Assembly (NCBI GenBank): GCA_017985935.1
Contig: JAGNWT010000009.1
Coordinates: 1-54,980, forward strand
DNA from: Anaerolineales bacterium
Lineage (GTDB): Bacteria > Chloroflexota > Anaerolineae > Anaerolineales > Villigracilaceae
Direction: 5' to 3'
Length of the DNA: 54,980 nt
Below the pieces are notes generated by a model. That model saw only the letters and a program-made list of their open reading frames with translations, was not told the origin of the DNA and did no database searches. Shown here in pieces: positions 8,264-16,756 of the stretch; position 1 is the stretch's first letter; every line of letters begins with the position of its first letter. Both the position numbers and the translations under genes were made by a program.

Positions 8264-10516
8264 TTATTTTTGAAACTTAAACCGGGCGATCTCGTGCGAT
8301 AACTGTTTGGCCATTTCCATCAGCGAGTTGGCAGAAGCAGAGACTTCCTCCACCTGGGCAGAGACATCTTCCGTCATTGCCGCCACCTGCTCAATGGATG
8401 CGGTGTTGGTTTCGCCGATCCGCGAAATGTTCTCAATGGACTGCGTCAGCTCTGATGAGTTTGCAGCCATTTCCTCTGTTGCCGCGGTATTTTCTTCGAT
8501 CACGGCAGAGACCGCATCCACAGATTCCACAAGCTCTGAGGCCGCAGCGCTGACCTTTGCGGCCGCGAGACCGGCATCTTCCGCCTGCTTGTAAACAGAC
8601 TCTGCCGAAGCCAGAATATCATCAAGCATGATGCCCGCGGAATTGGCACGCGCCACGCCGGCATTCACTTCATCGGCAGATTCTTTCATCGCGTTCACTG
8701 CTTCATCCACGGTGCGTTGAATCCCCTGGATCAAACCCGCGATCTCTTTCGTGGCCAGGCTTGAACGCTCTGCCAGTTTTCGAACCTCATCAGAGACCAC
8801 GGCAAACCCCTTCCCCTGCTCTCCGGCGCGAGCCGCTTCAATGGCAGCGTTCAGGGCCAGCAAGTTGGTCTGCCCGGCAATATCTTGAATGGTCTCAAGA
8901 ATGGTTCCGATCTCTTCCGAACGCGCGCCCATTTCCTTGACCTTCGAGGATGAAAGCGCCACCTTGCCGCGGATCACTTCCATGCCCATGATGGTTTCTT
9001 TGACCGTCCGGGCGCCGTCACGTGTATGGCTGGCCGCATTTGCCGAGTCGCGGGTGACCGCCTGAGCATTCTGTGTGACCTGCTCAATGGCAGTGCTGAT
9101 ATTCGATGTGACAAGGGAGGCTCTGCCGATGGCCTGAGCCTGTTCCTGCGCCCCACGAGCCACCCCGTCAATGGCGCGATTCAATTGCTCCACTGAACCT
9201 GCTGTTTTGGACACGCCCTCCGCTTGCTGAATGATCCCTGTCGTCACCTGCTGGGTGGTGGCAGCGATCTGATTCGCCGCATCGCCCGATTGGCTGGAAG
9301 CCATGGCCAGGGAACTCGAAGCGAGGGTCAACTCGTCTGCGTTCTGCGCCATTTTTCTGATCAGGTTCTGAAGGTTCTCCACCATGCTCGAAAATGCGAG
9401 TCCCAACTCATCTGCATCGCTGCGCGGAGTGACTTGAACGGTCAAATCGCCAGATGCGATCTGGCTTGCAAAGCCGGCCATTTCCTGCAAATACTGCACC
9501 GTGCTGTTAAAGCCCTCTCCAGCGATCCCCATTTCGTCTGAGCGCTGAACGAGATTCTCCTTTACCTGCTCTGAAATATTCCAGCGCAGATCGCCTACAC
9601 GCAAGTTCTGCAACCCACTTGCCATCGCATGGACGGGAGTGCGGATGTTCCTGGTGATCACAAATCCCAACCAGGCAGAAATCAGAACCCCCAAAATGCC
9701 CGTGACCAACATCCGAATGGATGATGAATCAAAGGTGCGGGAGCCTTCCTGTTGGGATAGATTCGCAAGGTCCTGATTAAGAACGACCAGGTGATTGATG
9801 GAACTTTCCACCTCAACCTGACTGATGAGCGCGTCACCACCCACCACCCGATGCAGGGAATCTTGCGATTGACCATCACCAGCTTTGATGAGCAGGTCAT
9901 TGATGATCGATTGATATTTTTCCCACGCGGCATCGAAAACGGCGAGTTCGGTTTTCTCTTCGGAGGTCAAAAGCGGGTTACTGCGATATTCTGAAATGAT
10001 CTCGTTGATACGAGCAATTTCATCCTTGATGTTTTGCTCGACCTGGTCGTGCTGTTTTTGGATCACATTGCTGGGGTGGCACACGGCGCAATCCTGCACG
10101 TTGGTCATATCGGTCGTGGACCGTCCATGCTGCGGATCCTTGGTCTGTTCCGAATGACAAGCCACGCAACGGTCTATATTCGCAGCTTCAACACCTTCCT
10201 TTAGGTGATGCTCGCCTGTGGTCTCTGAAACATGACACACCCCGCATTGCAGATCGCTCTGGCTGTCTGCCGGTTTGGGCTCTGGAATTTGCAGATATAA
10301 CTGCACATTGCTTTTTATCTGTCCGAGAAGGGCTTTTGCTTCCCCGAGGTTTTGAATGGGAATGGTGTGATCGACATACATACTCACCATTCCCTGATTC
10401 AACTGGTTGAGATCAAAGTAGCCGAAAGTGATGGAAGCAGCCATGATCAAAACGATGATAAAAAAACTTCCCCCCAATTTCAGACCTATGGACAAATTGC
10501 CCAGAATGCGATCCAT
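8264..10516 (-). CDS. Methyl-accepting chemotaxis protein with triheme c-type sensor domain
   Basis: This 750-residue receptor has TM1 at about 17-33, an extracytoplasmic region to about 267, TM2 at about 268-288, then HAMP and an MCP signalling domain with the canonical tip [20 protein letters not shown]. The sensor holds three c-type heme motifs: CGVCH (91-95), CVACH (117-121) and CAVCH (143-147). They are spaced exactly 26 residues, and each has a His 13 residues after its first Cys (H104, H130, H156), suggesting bis-His hemes in tandem modules. Heme-c receptors are known in Geobacter, where they are thought to sense redox state. By analogy this one should sense redox potential or a heme ligand such as NO, CO or O2. 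It needs a cytochrome c maturation system encoded elsewhere. Confidence 0.9.
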   Translation of the reverse strand: MDRILGNLSIGLKLGGSFFIIVLIMAASITFGYFDLNQLNQGMVSMYVDHTIPIQNLGEAKALLGQIKSNVQLYLQIPEPKPADSQSDLQCGVCHVSETTGEHHLKEGVEAANIDRCVACHSEQTKDPQHGRSTTDMTNVQDCAVCHPSNVIQKQHDQVEQNIKDEIARINEIISEYRSNPLLTSEEKTELAVFDAAWEKYQSIINDLLIKAGDGQSQDSLHRVVGGDALISQVEVESSINHLVVLNQDLANLSQQEGSRTFDSSSIRMLVTGILGVLISAWLGFVITRNIRTPVHAMASGLQNLRVGDLRWNISEQVKENLVQRSDEMGIAGEGFNSTVQYLQEMAGFASQIASGDLTVQVTPRSDADELGLAFSSMVENLQNLIRKMAQNADELTLASSSLAMASSQSGDAANQIAATTQQVTTGIIQQAEGVSKTAGSVEQLNRAIDGVARGAQEQAQAIGRASLVTSNISTAIEQVTQNAQAVTRDSANAASHTRDGARTVKETIMGMEVIRGKVALSSSKVKEMGARSEEIGTILETIQDIAGQTNLLALNAAIEAARAGEQGKGFAVVSDEVRKLAERSSLATKEIAGLIQGIQRTVDEAVNAMKESADEVNAGVARANSAGIMLDDILASAESVYKQAEDAGLAAAKVSAAASELVESVDAVSAVIEENTAATEEMAANSSELTQSIENISRIGETNTASIEQVAAMTEDVSAQVEEVSASANSLMEMAKQLSHEIARFKFQK

Positions 10517-10621
10517 ACGAACCGTCCTTCAATAGCTGAAGGCTCCTGACATTACCCACACATTGAACTGTCAGACCGCCCCCAATTTCGCTTGGTAAGA
10601 CTGCAAAATTGTGTTCAGAGC

Positions 10622-11074
10622 CTACACGGCCAGAGCTTCCAAAGATTTTTGTTCTTCAAGATTCAAAACCTTGCTCAACTCCAACAAAATGATGAGGCGA
10701 TTTTCCAGGCGCACGATTCCCTTGAGAAATGCCGAATCCACCGAATTGACCAGCGGAGGCAAAGGCTCGATCGATTCGTCTGAGATCCTCAGGACCTCCG
10801 AAACACCGTCCACCACCACGCCCACTTTAACAGAACCCATCGTGACGATGATGATGCGGGTCTGTCTGGTATCTTCCTTGGTCTCCAGCGCAAAGCGGGT
10901 CCGAAGGTCGATCACTGGCAGCACACTGCCGCGCAGGTTTGTCACGCCCTTCACATAATTGGGCGTTTGCGGGAGCTGCGTGATCGCTTGCACCTTGATG
11001 ATGCTCTCGACCAGCGCGATATTGATCCCGTAAAATTCATTGGCAAGCTCAAAAACCACAAGTTGCTGTTCCAT
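10622..11074 (-). CDS. cheW: Chemotaxis coupling protein CheW
   Basis: This 150-residue single-domain protein begins MEQQLVVFELANEFYGI and carries the CheW signature NYVKGVTNLRGSVLPVIDLRTRF. It links receptors to the CheA kinase at the inner membrane face. It sits between two receptor genes on the minus strand, behind a hairpin (11108-11142) that separates it from the upstream receptor. No other stand-alone CheW is seen in the window, and the che cluster at 35.7-42.4 kb lacks one, so this gene probably serves that system. Confidence 0.93.
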   Translation of the reverse strand: MEQQLVVFELANEFYGINIALVESIIKVQAITQLPQTPNYVKGVTNLRGSVLPVIDLRTRFALETKEDTRQTRIIIVTMGSVKVGVVVDGVSEVLRISDESIEPLPPLVNSVDSAFLKGIVRLENRLIILLELSKVLNLEEQKSLEALAV

Positions 11075-11107
11075 GTTTTATCTCCAAGATCTTTGCGGTA
11101 AATTTTA

Positions 11108-11142
11108 TGGGAGGATCTCCCCTTGCAGGGGAAACCCTCCCA
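11108..11142 (-). terminator. Hairpin between receptor gene and cheW
   Basis: The outer arms TGGGAGG and CCTCCCA pair, and an inner TCCCC/GGGGA stem forms a two-part hairpin. On the minus strand it follows the receptor stop codon and is trailed by TAAAATTT. It is probably a partial terminator or a processing site within the receptor-cheW unit. Confidence 0.5.
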
Positions 11143-11148
11143 CTCGAT

Positions 11149-13185
11149 CTATTTGGTCGATTCAGCACCCAGCTTGAAGCGGGCTACGATCTGCGCGAGC
11201 TGGCGGGCCATATCCATCATGGATGTAGCCGAAGCAGAGACTTCTTCCACCTGAGCGGAGACTTCTTCTGTGGAAGCAGAGACTTCCTCAACGGACGCGC
11301 TATTCTCTTCGCTGACGCTGGCGATGTTCTCGATCGACTGGGTCAACTCTGATGAATTCGCCGCCATTTCTTCGGTGGCCGCGGTGTTCTCTTCAATGAC
11401 CGCAGAGACCGCATCCACAGCTTCTACCAATTCCGTGGCCGCTGCGCTTACCTTGGCCGCGGCTCCGCCTGCATCTTCAGCCTGCTTGTAAACCGATTCA
11501 GCCGCGACGAGGATATTCTTCAGCACCTCACCTGCAGAATTGGCGCGTAACACGCCGGCTTCCACTTCACTGGCTGAGTCTTTCATGGCGCCAACCGCTT
11601 CATTGACCGTCTTCTGAATGCCCTTGATCAATGCGGCGATCTCCTTGGTGGCAAGGCTGGAGCGTTCGGCAAGTTTGCGAACTTCATCAGCCACCACAGC
11701 AAAGCCCTTGCCCTGTTCGCCTGCGCGGGCGGCTTCAATCGCGGCATTGAGAGCCAACAGGTTGGTCTGGCTGGCGATGTCTTCGATGGTTTCCACAATG
11801 GCGCCGATTTCTTCGGAGCGCACGCCCATCTCTTCCACCTTGGTCGCGGAGAGTCCCACCTTGGTGCGGATGGCTTCCATACCGGCGATGGTTTCCTGCA
11901 CGGTCTTCGCGCCGTTGCGTGAGTAGCTGGCAGCTTCAGCGGAATCTCTCGTGACCGATTGAGCATTGCTGGCAACCTGTTCGATCGCCGTGCTAATACG
12001 CGAGGTGACCTGAGAAGCCTTGCTGATCGCAGAAGCCTGTTCCTGCGCGCCCTTTGCCACGCCTTCGATCGCGCGGTTCATTTGCTCAACTGAAGCAGAG
12101 GTCTTCGTCACACCTGTGGTCTGCTGGGTAATTCCCTGGGCAACCTGTTGAATGGTGGTGGCGATCTGTCTGGTGGCGTCTCCAGATTGTTCTGAAGCAG
12201 AAGCCAGTTGCGCCGCCGCGGCAGAGACCGCATTCGCGCTCGAAGCGACCTGTCCAACCGCATCACGCAGTCCGGCGATCATCTTGGCGAAGGCATTTCC
12301 AAGTTCATCTTTTTCAGAATTGGGTTTGACCATCACGGTCAGGTCGTTGCCGGCAATGGATGTGGCGGCGGCGCCCATCCCCTGCATGTAATTGATCAAC
12401 GCATCGAAAGCTTTGCCGATCGCGCCGATCTCATCCTTGCGCAGGCGCACCTTGTCTTTTTCAGCATCGCTCACATCACGGACCAGGTCACCCACCGAAA
12501 GCAGGTTGGACATTCTTGTCACGATCGCCAACGGGTTGGCGATGCTGTTGGCAATGACCAGACCAAATCCCATGGCGAGCACCACAGCCACTACAGCCAC
12601 AACGATCATGATCGTGGTGGCTTGATCGGCAGCCGCAGTATTTCCATCGGCGGTCTCACCGGCTTGCGTAACCTTCATTACTTCCATCGCATCAATGCTT
12701 GCCTCAACCGCCTTTGCGCTGGCAAAAGCATCGCCGCGCATCAACACAAGAGCTTCATCACCCTTGCCGGCTGTGTACAGGTCCACGATGCGATCACGGT
12801 AGCCGACAAATTCTTCATAGGCCGCCTGATAATCGGAAAATAACTTTCTCATTTCATCGGTGAGGATCAGCTTCTCGTATTCAGCCGAGGTTGCATCGAT
12901 TTCGCCGGCCAGTTCATTGATGGTGTTGATATATTTCTGCCCCTCTGTGGTATCCGGGGTCAGGAGCATATCACGCAGGTTGACCCGTGTCCGCTGAAAA
13001 GAGACAGACAGGTCAGCCAGCTGACTGATGGGCACGGTATTGTTCTTGTACAAACGGGTATCCGCCGCATCGATCTGGCGAATGTAAATAATTCCAATCA
13101 CCCCCACCGCCGCGGTCATGATGGCAATGATCAAAAAACTGCCGATCAGTTTTACACTTGTCTTCAGGTTGTTGAGAAAATTCAT
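11149..13185 (-). CDS. Methyl-accepting chemotaxis protein with four-helix-bundle sensor
   Basis: This 678-residue receptor has TM1 at about 12-33 and an all-helical extracytoplasmic domain of the 4HB_MCP type ([28 protein letters not shown]). TM2 ([21 protein letters not shown]) comes next, then HAMP and a standard signalling domain with [20 protein letters not shown] at the tip. AAAGGAG lies about nine bases before the ATG. It is the first gene of the minus-strand receptor group and is followed by cheW. Ligands of such sensors are often small organic acids or amino acids, but nothing in the sequence identifies one. Confidence 0.92.
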   Translation of the reverse strand: MNFLNNLKTSVKLIGSFLIIAIMTAAVGVIGIIYIRQIDAADTRLYKNNTVPISQLADLSVSFQRTRVNLRDMLLTPDTTEGQKYINTINELAGEIDATSAEYEKLILTDEMRKLFSDYQAAYEEFVGYRDRIVDLYTAGKGDEALVLMRGDAFASAKAVEASIDAMEVMKVTQAGETADGNTAAADQATTIMIVVAVVAVVLAMGFGLVIANSIANPLAIVTRMSNLLSVGDLVRDVSDAEKDKVRLRKDEIGAIGKAFDALINYMQGMGAAATSIAGNDLTVMVKPNSEKDELGNAFAKMIAGLRDAVGQVASSANAVSAAAAQLASASEQSGDATRQIATTIQQVAQGITQQTTGVTKTSASVEQMNRAIEGVAKGAQEQASAISKASQVTSRISTAIEQVASNAQSVTRDSAEAASYSRNGAKTVQETIAGMEAIRTKVGLSATKVEEMGVRSEEIGAIVETIEDIASQTNLLALNAAIEAARAGEQGKGFAVVADEVRKLAERSSLATKEIAALIKGIQKTVNEAVGAMKDSASEVEAGVLRANSAGEVLKNILVAAESVYKQAEDAGGAAAKVSAAATELVEAVDAVSAVIEENTAATEEMAANSSELTQSIENIASVSEENSASVEEVSASTEEVSAQVEEVSASATSMMDMARQLAQIVARFKLGAESTK

Positions 13186-13369
13186 TTGCGCAATCTCCTT
13201 TGTGGATGTTTCATTGACGATCAGGCATTAGTCAAATATTCCGGCAAAAAGTAACCGACGCAGAAACAGACGCCTGCCAAATTAATCCCATTGTATGAAT
13301 GGAATTTTTTTTCATAATAAAAATCAAGAGAAGAAACCGTTAAATTCGTGTAAATCTTTTTTATGCAAA

Positions 13370-13396
13370 AAGCCCAACCACCGGGTGGTTGAGCTT
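13370..13396 (-). terminator. Strong intrinsic terminator of the small Cys-rich gene
   Basis: On the minus strand a 12-bp stem (one G-T pair) with a 3-base loop is followed by a T run. It lies nine bases after the stop of the 59-residue gene, so that gene is transcribed separately from the receptor downstream. Confidence 0.9.
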
Positions 13397-13404
13397 TCAA
13401 ATGA

Positions 13405-13584
13405 TCAAGCCGGCTCGAACATCATGACCGGAATTTGAACCGGCAGCGATATCCACTCGGTCTGGTCAATTTTTTCAGCCAGCCCAATATTGAAGATGCA
13501 GTGCGGGCAGGTCTTCATTGCATCTGCAAGCAGGCAGCATTTGCAATTCGCGATATAGGATATGATCTTTTCTTCTTCAGTCAT
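13405..13584 (-). CDS. Small Cys-rich protein (59 residues), function unknown
   Basis: A strong AGGAG six bases before the ATG and a dedicated terminator behind the stop show that this short frame is a real gene. It begins MTEEEKIISYIANCKCC and ends IPVMMFEPA. Cysteines sit at 14, 16, 17, 26 and 29, the last two in CPHC. This suggests a small metal-binding (zinc-ribbon-like) fold, with no membrane segment or signal peptide. It stands between the receptor group and the flagellar locus and is transcribed divergently from the latter. I do not recognise the family, and a link to motility is only positional. Confidence 0.75.
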   Translation of the reverse strand: MTEEEKIISYIANCKCCLLADAMKTCPHCIFNIGLAEKIDQTEWISLPVQIPVMMFEPA

Positions 13585-13694
13585 GGTGTTCTCCTTTCAT
13601 AAATCATTGGTCAGGGACGCAGGCGCGTCCGCTTGATGTAAGTTATTCTACGGAAATCGCAAAATTCCATAATAAAAAAGAGGGGAAGAAGTCA

Positions 13695-13721
13695 TTAAGA
13701 AGCCATGAATTTAGCCGTAAA
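13695..13721 (+). promoter_or_regulatory. Possible FliA (sigma-28) promoter of the transposase-like gene
   Basis: TTAAGAAG, an 11-base spacer and GCCGTAAA fit the TNAAG-N14-GCCG pattern shared by the better sites at fliC, fliS and flgM. The expected start point lies about 29 bases before the GTG at 13757. The match is weaker than at the other sites. Confidence 0.4.
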
Positions 13722-13756
13722 AATTTAACCTGTTTTTTACGCGGACTATTAAGGAA

Positions 13757-14416
13757 GTGACTATACTTGGGGTTGTCGGACAACCTTTTCGTCCACGATT
13801 CGAGGTATTTGTGAACTCTTTCGAATACTCATCCACTGATACAGACCAACTGGAAGTTGAGCACAGGAATACAGAGACCGTATCTCCGGAACCTTTGCCC
13901 ATTTCGGTTTCTGTGACGATTCCCCAGCCTGCCCCCGAGCCGAGCCCGGTGATCGAAGAGGAAAAGCCGGTCAGCGCGGAACTGCCCAAGGCTGCCCCGC
14001 CCGTTGAGGTGGAATCCTTCACGCAGCTTTCGAACGAGCTCACCTACTCCTGCCTGTTGCTTCCCCGATTTAGCGATCACTATCTCTCGGGCGATATTGT
14101 CAAAGACCTGGAGCTTTGGGTGAAGGAAGTGTGCATCTCATACGGATGGCGGCTGAACTCGATCACCATTCGCCCCGGATATCTTCACTGGCTGGTCACC
14201 GTTCCCATGACATCGAATCCCTCGAAGGTCATCAAGGTCACATGCCAGCAAACTTCACAAAAGATCTTTGAGTATTATCCGCGTTTCAAACGAAAGAACC
14301 TGTCTCTTGATTTTTGGGCTCCGGGATTTTCTGTTGTTCCCGGCAATGCGCCTCACACCATGGAGACCATCAACAATTTCATTTTGCAGATACGACGTCA
14401 ACAAGGGATCATTTAA
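13757..14416 (+). CDS. Degenerate IS200/IS605 TnpA-like domain protein heading the flagellar locus
   Basis: The protein has 219 residues from GTG 13757, or 201 from GTG 13811, which has a better-placed GAGG. It has a Pro/Glu-rich N-terminal half (about 40-90) and a C-terminal domain (about 95-217) resembling the HUH transposase TnpA. YSC, IRPGYLHWLVTVP, VIKVTCQQTSQKIF, FWAPGFSVV and FILQIRRQQ line up with the corresponding TnpA segments. The first His of the HUH pair is Tyr142, only His144 remains, and the catalytic Tyr is Phe208, so nicking is not expected. No transposon ends, tnpB or target repeats were seen. It is more likely a domesticated nucleic-acid-binding protein, perhaps regulatory. 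A hairpin terminator follows. The family call rests on my pattern reading. Confidence 0.7.
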   Translation: MTILGVVGQPFRPRFEVFVNSFEYSSTDTDQLEVEHRNTETVSPEPLPISVSVTIPQPAPEPSPVIEEEKPVSAELPKAAPPVEVESFTQLSNELTYSCLLLPRFSDHYLSGDIVKDLELWVKEVCISYGWRLNSITIRPGYLHWLVTVPMTSNPSKVIKVTCQQTSQKIFEYYPRFKRKNLSLDFWAPGFSVVPGNAPHTMETINNFILQIRRQQGII

Positions 14417-14460
14417 GTAGAGTCCGCTTGAACTGAGTCAATGCAAATCAGGTTGAACCA

Positions 14461-14478
14461 CGCCCCCGTTTGGGGGCG
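14461..14478 (+). terminator. Hairpin after the transposase-like gene
   Basis: CGCCCCC and GGGGGCG form a 7-bp GC stem with a GTTT loop, followed by ATTCGTTTT. It lies 45 bases after the stop codon and before the next promoter. Confidence 0.65.
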
Positions 14479-14535
14479 ATTCGTTTTGGGGGATTTAATA
14501 AAAATGCAAACCGCGCGTGAGATTCGATCCAGCCC

Positions 14536-14562
14536 TCAAGTTTTTCTTTTTTCTGTCGATGC
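14536..14562 (+). promoter_or_regulatory. FliA (sigma-28) promoter of the DUF1521 gene
   Basis: TCAAGTTT, an 11-base spacer and GTCGATGC match the -35 of sigma-28 (TAAAGTTT) at seven of eight bases and the -10 (GCCGATAA) at five. The preceding bases CCAGCCC are identical to those before the fliC -35, giving a shared 13-base block CCAGCCCTCAAGT. The start codon is 36 bases downstream. Confidence 0.65.
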
Positions 14563-14597
14563 TTGTATTGGAGTGAAAAGATTCTCCGGAGGCAGTT

Positions 14598-15524
14598 ATG
14601 AGCGCGATCGCATCGACCGAAATGTCCAACCTAATGGCAGCCCATCGTCTGATGGAAATGGCGAAGGATTCCGAAGCGCGCCGCAAGGGAAAAAATGTGG
14701 ATGGCAAATCTGCGCTGGAGTACATGGAAGAAGATCAGGCATTGATCAGCGATTCTGCCAAGGACGCGCAAAAACAAGAACTCCCCGCCCTGCCGCAGAT
14801 CGAGAATATCAATGTCCGCCTTGCAGACCTGCACGAAAATAGATCAGGGCAGACCCGCCAGGCTCAGGTAGTCGTGCAGGAAGAACAAAGCGTTGAGATC
14901 GAGATGGAATTCAGCTATCGTCCCAACACACCCATCGAAGGTCTGGTGGTTCATAACCAACGCTACGCCGAGTCAGACCGTTATCTGTTCAAGTTCGCCG
15001 ATGGCTCAACCTTCACCATCCTCGATAAATGGAGCAACAAGAGCACGACCGTTTGGGGCGACCCGCATGTGGATGTAAGCGATCTGGAAGGCAGCAACGA
15101 CGGAGATTTCAAAGATCTGAAAGCGAGCGACGATGTCACCACTTTCATGCTGAGCGATGGCACGCGCGTCACCTTCAAAGCCAAGGATGCAGGGATCATC
15201 GAACAGGTGGATATCTTCAAAGGGTCGCAGCATGTGCGCGGGCTGGGACAAGCTTCTGAAGACTTTTCGCCCGAGAGCGGTCTGTTCTCCACCACTGTGT
15301 ATCTGGATGGTGAAACACGGGCAAGCTCAACGCCCATGGGAGATGTGGTCCGGGCTGGCGGCGATGGAAATGACTGGTTCGATACGAGCAATAAACTCAT
15401 TTGGGGCAAAACGACCGGTCCTGTCATCACCCAGCGACCGCCCGCCACGATGGAATTTTTCTACAAGCAGACCATTTCACAATCGGTCTCCATTTTGGCG
15501 CAAAAACTGGCAAGAGACGCCTGA
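14598..15524 (+). CDS. DUF1521 (metal-ion-inducible autocleavage) domain protein
   Basis: The protein has 308 residues, with GGAGG seven bases before the ATG. It has a charged helical N-terminus without a Sec signal, then a beta-rich domain containing WGDPHVD at 153-159. GDPHVD is the self-cleavage site known in Bradyrhizobium NopE1, a type III effector that cuts itself at Asp-Pro when calcium is present; the domain is called MIIA or DUF1521. Acidic patches that could bind the metal lie around 159-180 and at GGDGNDWFD (254-262). It has its own sigma-28-type promoter inside a flagellar locus, so I infer co-expression with filament genes and possibly export through the flagellar type III apparatus. 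That export is not shown by the sequence. Confidence 0.82.
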   Translation: MSAIASTEMSNLMAAHRLMEMAKDSEARRKGKNVDGKSALEYMEEDQALISDSAKDAQKQELPALPQIENINVRLADLHENRSGQTRQAQVVVQEEQSVEIEMEFSYRPNTPIEGLVVHNQRYAESDRYLFKFADGSTFTILDKWSNKSTTVWGDPHVDVSDLEGSNDGDFKDLKASDDVTTFMLSDGTRVTFKAKDAGIIEQVDIFKGSQHVRGLGQASEDFSPESGLFSTTVYLDGETRASSTPMGDVVRAGGDGNDWFDTSNKLIWGKTTGPVITQRPPATMEFFYKQTISQSVSILAQKLARDA

Positions 15525-15568
15525 CCCGCGTTTTCAGCCTATTCAACTAAAAAATCGGGGGATTCACC

Positions 15569-15590
15569 TTGGCTAAATATTTTTAGCCAA
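15569..15590 (+). terminator. Hairpin terminator after the DUF1521 gene
   Basis: TTGGCTAAA and TTTAGCCAA form a 9-bp stem with a TATT loop, followed by TATTTATATT. It separates the DUF1521 gene from the flbD-mot-fli operon. Confidence 0.6.
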
Positions 15591-15614
15591 TATTTATATT
15601 CCTTTCACGGCCTC

Positions 15615-15644
15615 TTTACATGAGAACCCCCGGGGGTATGCTAA
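15615..15644 (+). promoter_or_regulatory. Putative sigma-70 promoter of the flbD-motAB-fli operon
   Basis: TTTACA, an 18-base spacer and TGCTAA form a plausible housekeeping promoter 43 bases before the flbD start. The spacer contains the 12-base palindrome ACCCCCGGGGGT (15626-15637), which could be a regulator site. Confidence 0.5.
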
Positions 15645-15686
15645 ATTTACTCCGACAAAACCCCGTCCTGCATTAAGGAACAACCC

Positions 15687-15893
15687 GTGATCATTCTCAC
15701 CCGTCCAAATGGCAAAACCTTCTTCATTAATCCGGAATTGATCCAGACCGTGGAAGCAACTCCAGACACGGTCATCACTCTGATCAACAGCAAGAAGCTG
15801 ATCGTCAAGGACACGCCAGAACAGATCGCAGAGCGTTTCATTGAATACCGCAGAAAGACCCTCTCCCCTTTTGATGCTCAAAAGACGAATTAA
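15687..15893 (+). CDS. flbD: FlbD family flagellar protein
   Basis: This 68-residue protein starts at GTG 15687 behind AAGGA. It begins MIILTRPNGKTFFINPELIQTVEATPDTVITLI and contains KKLIVKDTPEQIAERF. This is the short FlbD family found next to motA in spirochaetes and Firmicutes, unrelated to the Caulobacter NtrC-like FlbD. Its role is not well defined. Its place directly before motA matches the family's usual context. It is the first gene of the operon. Confidence 0.88.
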   Translation: MIILTRPNGKTFFINPELIQTVEATPDTVITLINSKKLIVKDTPEQIAERFIEYRRKTLSPFDAQKTN

Positions 15894-15931
15894 AGGGAAA
15901 CTCGCAGGCACAGGAAACTCAGGAGTACTTT

Positions 15932-16753
15932 ATGGATATTGCAACGATTGTAGGTCTGGTATTGGCGATCACCGCGATCATGACAGCGCTGATCCTGGAT
16001 GGCGGCTCGCCCGCTGAACTGTTTGCCGCTCCTGCCGCGATCATCCTCATCTTCGGCGGATCCATCGGCGCGACGGTCATCACCTCCCCGTTGAAGGTCG
16101 GGCTCAAGCTGCCTGTGTACATCATGCAGGCTTTCAAGACCAACAAGTTCAACACCAAAGCAGATATTGAACTCCTCACAAAACTTGCAGACAAAGCCCG
16201 CCGTGAAGGGCTTCTCGCTTTGGAAGAAGACAGCAGAAAACTGACAGACAAATTCCTCAAAAAGGGACTCATGATGGTGGTGGACGGCGTGGAACCTGAA
16301 CAGGTATCTGCGATCCTTGAAAACACCGTGGACCAGATGCGCACCCGCCACAAGCAAGGCATTGGCTTCTTCACCGCGGCCGGCGCGTTCGCCCCTACCT
16401 TCGGCATCATCGGTACCGTTATGGGCTTGATCAGCGTTTTGAAACAATTGGACAATCCCTCTGCGCTGGGTGAAGCGATCGCTTCCGCCTTTTTGGCGAC
16501 TCTGTGGGGTCTGCTCACCGCGAACCTGATCTACCTCCCTGTTGCCGGAAAGCTAAAGGCCAAAAGTGAAGAAGAAGCCCATAACCGCTACATGCAGTTG
16601 GAAGGGATCGTCTCCATTCAAGCGGGCGAAAATCCGCGTGTCGTACGTGACAAACTGATGGCTTATCTTCCTCCGTCTGAGAACAAAGGCGACGCGGATG
16701 CCAAGGCTGAAGGCAAGGCTCCGGCCGGAAACGCTGGAAGGGCACAGGCTTAA
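15932..16753 (+). CDS. motA: Flagellar motor stator protein MotA
   Basis: The protein has 273 residues. Four membrane helices are visible, two near the N-terminus (about 4-22 and 30-50) and two in the C-terminal half around 148-170 and 186-205. A cytoplasmic loop of about 90 residues between the pairs carries charged residues for contact with FliG. The PTFGIIGTVMGLI motif holds the conserved Pro of the ion channel. MotA and MotB form the stator that turns ion flow into torque. It ends three bases before motB. The C-terminal tail is Ala/Lys-rich. Confidence 0.95.
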   Translation: MDIATIVGLVLAITAIMTALILDGGSPAELFAAPAAIILIFGGSIGATVITSPLKVGLKLPVYIMQAFKTNKFNTKADIELLTKLADKARREGLLALEEDSRKLTDKFLKKGLMMVVDGVEPEQVSAILENTVDQMRTRHKQGIGFFTAAGAFAPTFGIIGTVMGLISVLKQLDNPSALGEAIASAFLATLWGLLTANLIYLPVAGKLKAKSEEEAHNRYMQLEGIVSIQAGENPRVVRDKLMAYLPPSENKGDADAKAEGKAPAGNAGRAQA

Positions 16754-16756
16754 CCC

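Noticed and set aside
13225..13265. GCCGGAAT on the minus strand upstream of the receptor at 13185 as a sigma-28 -10
   Set aside because: The region 11 bases further upstream does not contain a TNAAG -35, so no promoter call is justified.
13757..14416. Active insertion sequence of the IS200/IS605 family
   Set aside because: The catalytic Tyr and one HUH His are replaced, and no subterminal hairpin ends, tnpB or omega-RNA-like element were recognised around the gene.
14441..14842. Plus-strand frame of 133 codons before and overlapping the DUF1521 gene
   Set aside because: It runs through the hairpin terminator and the sigma-28 promoter and then overlaps the real gene out of frame; no ribosome site or known pattern.
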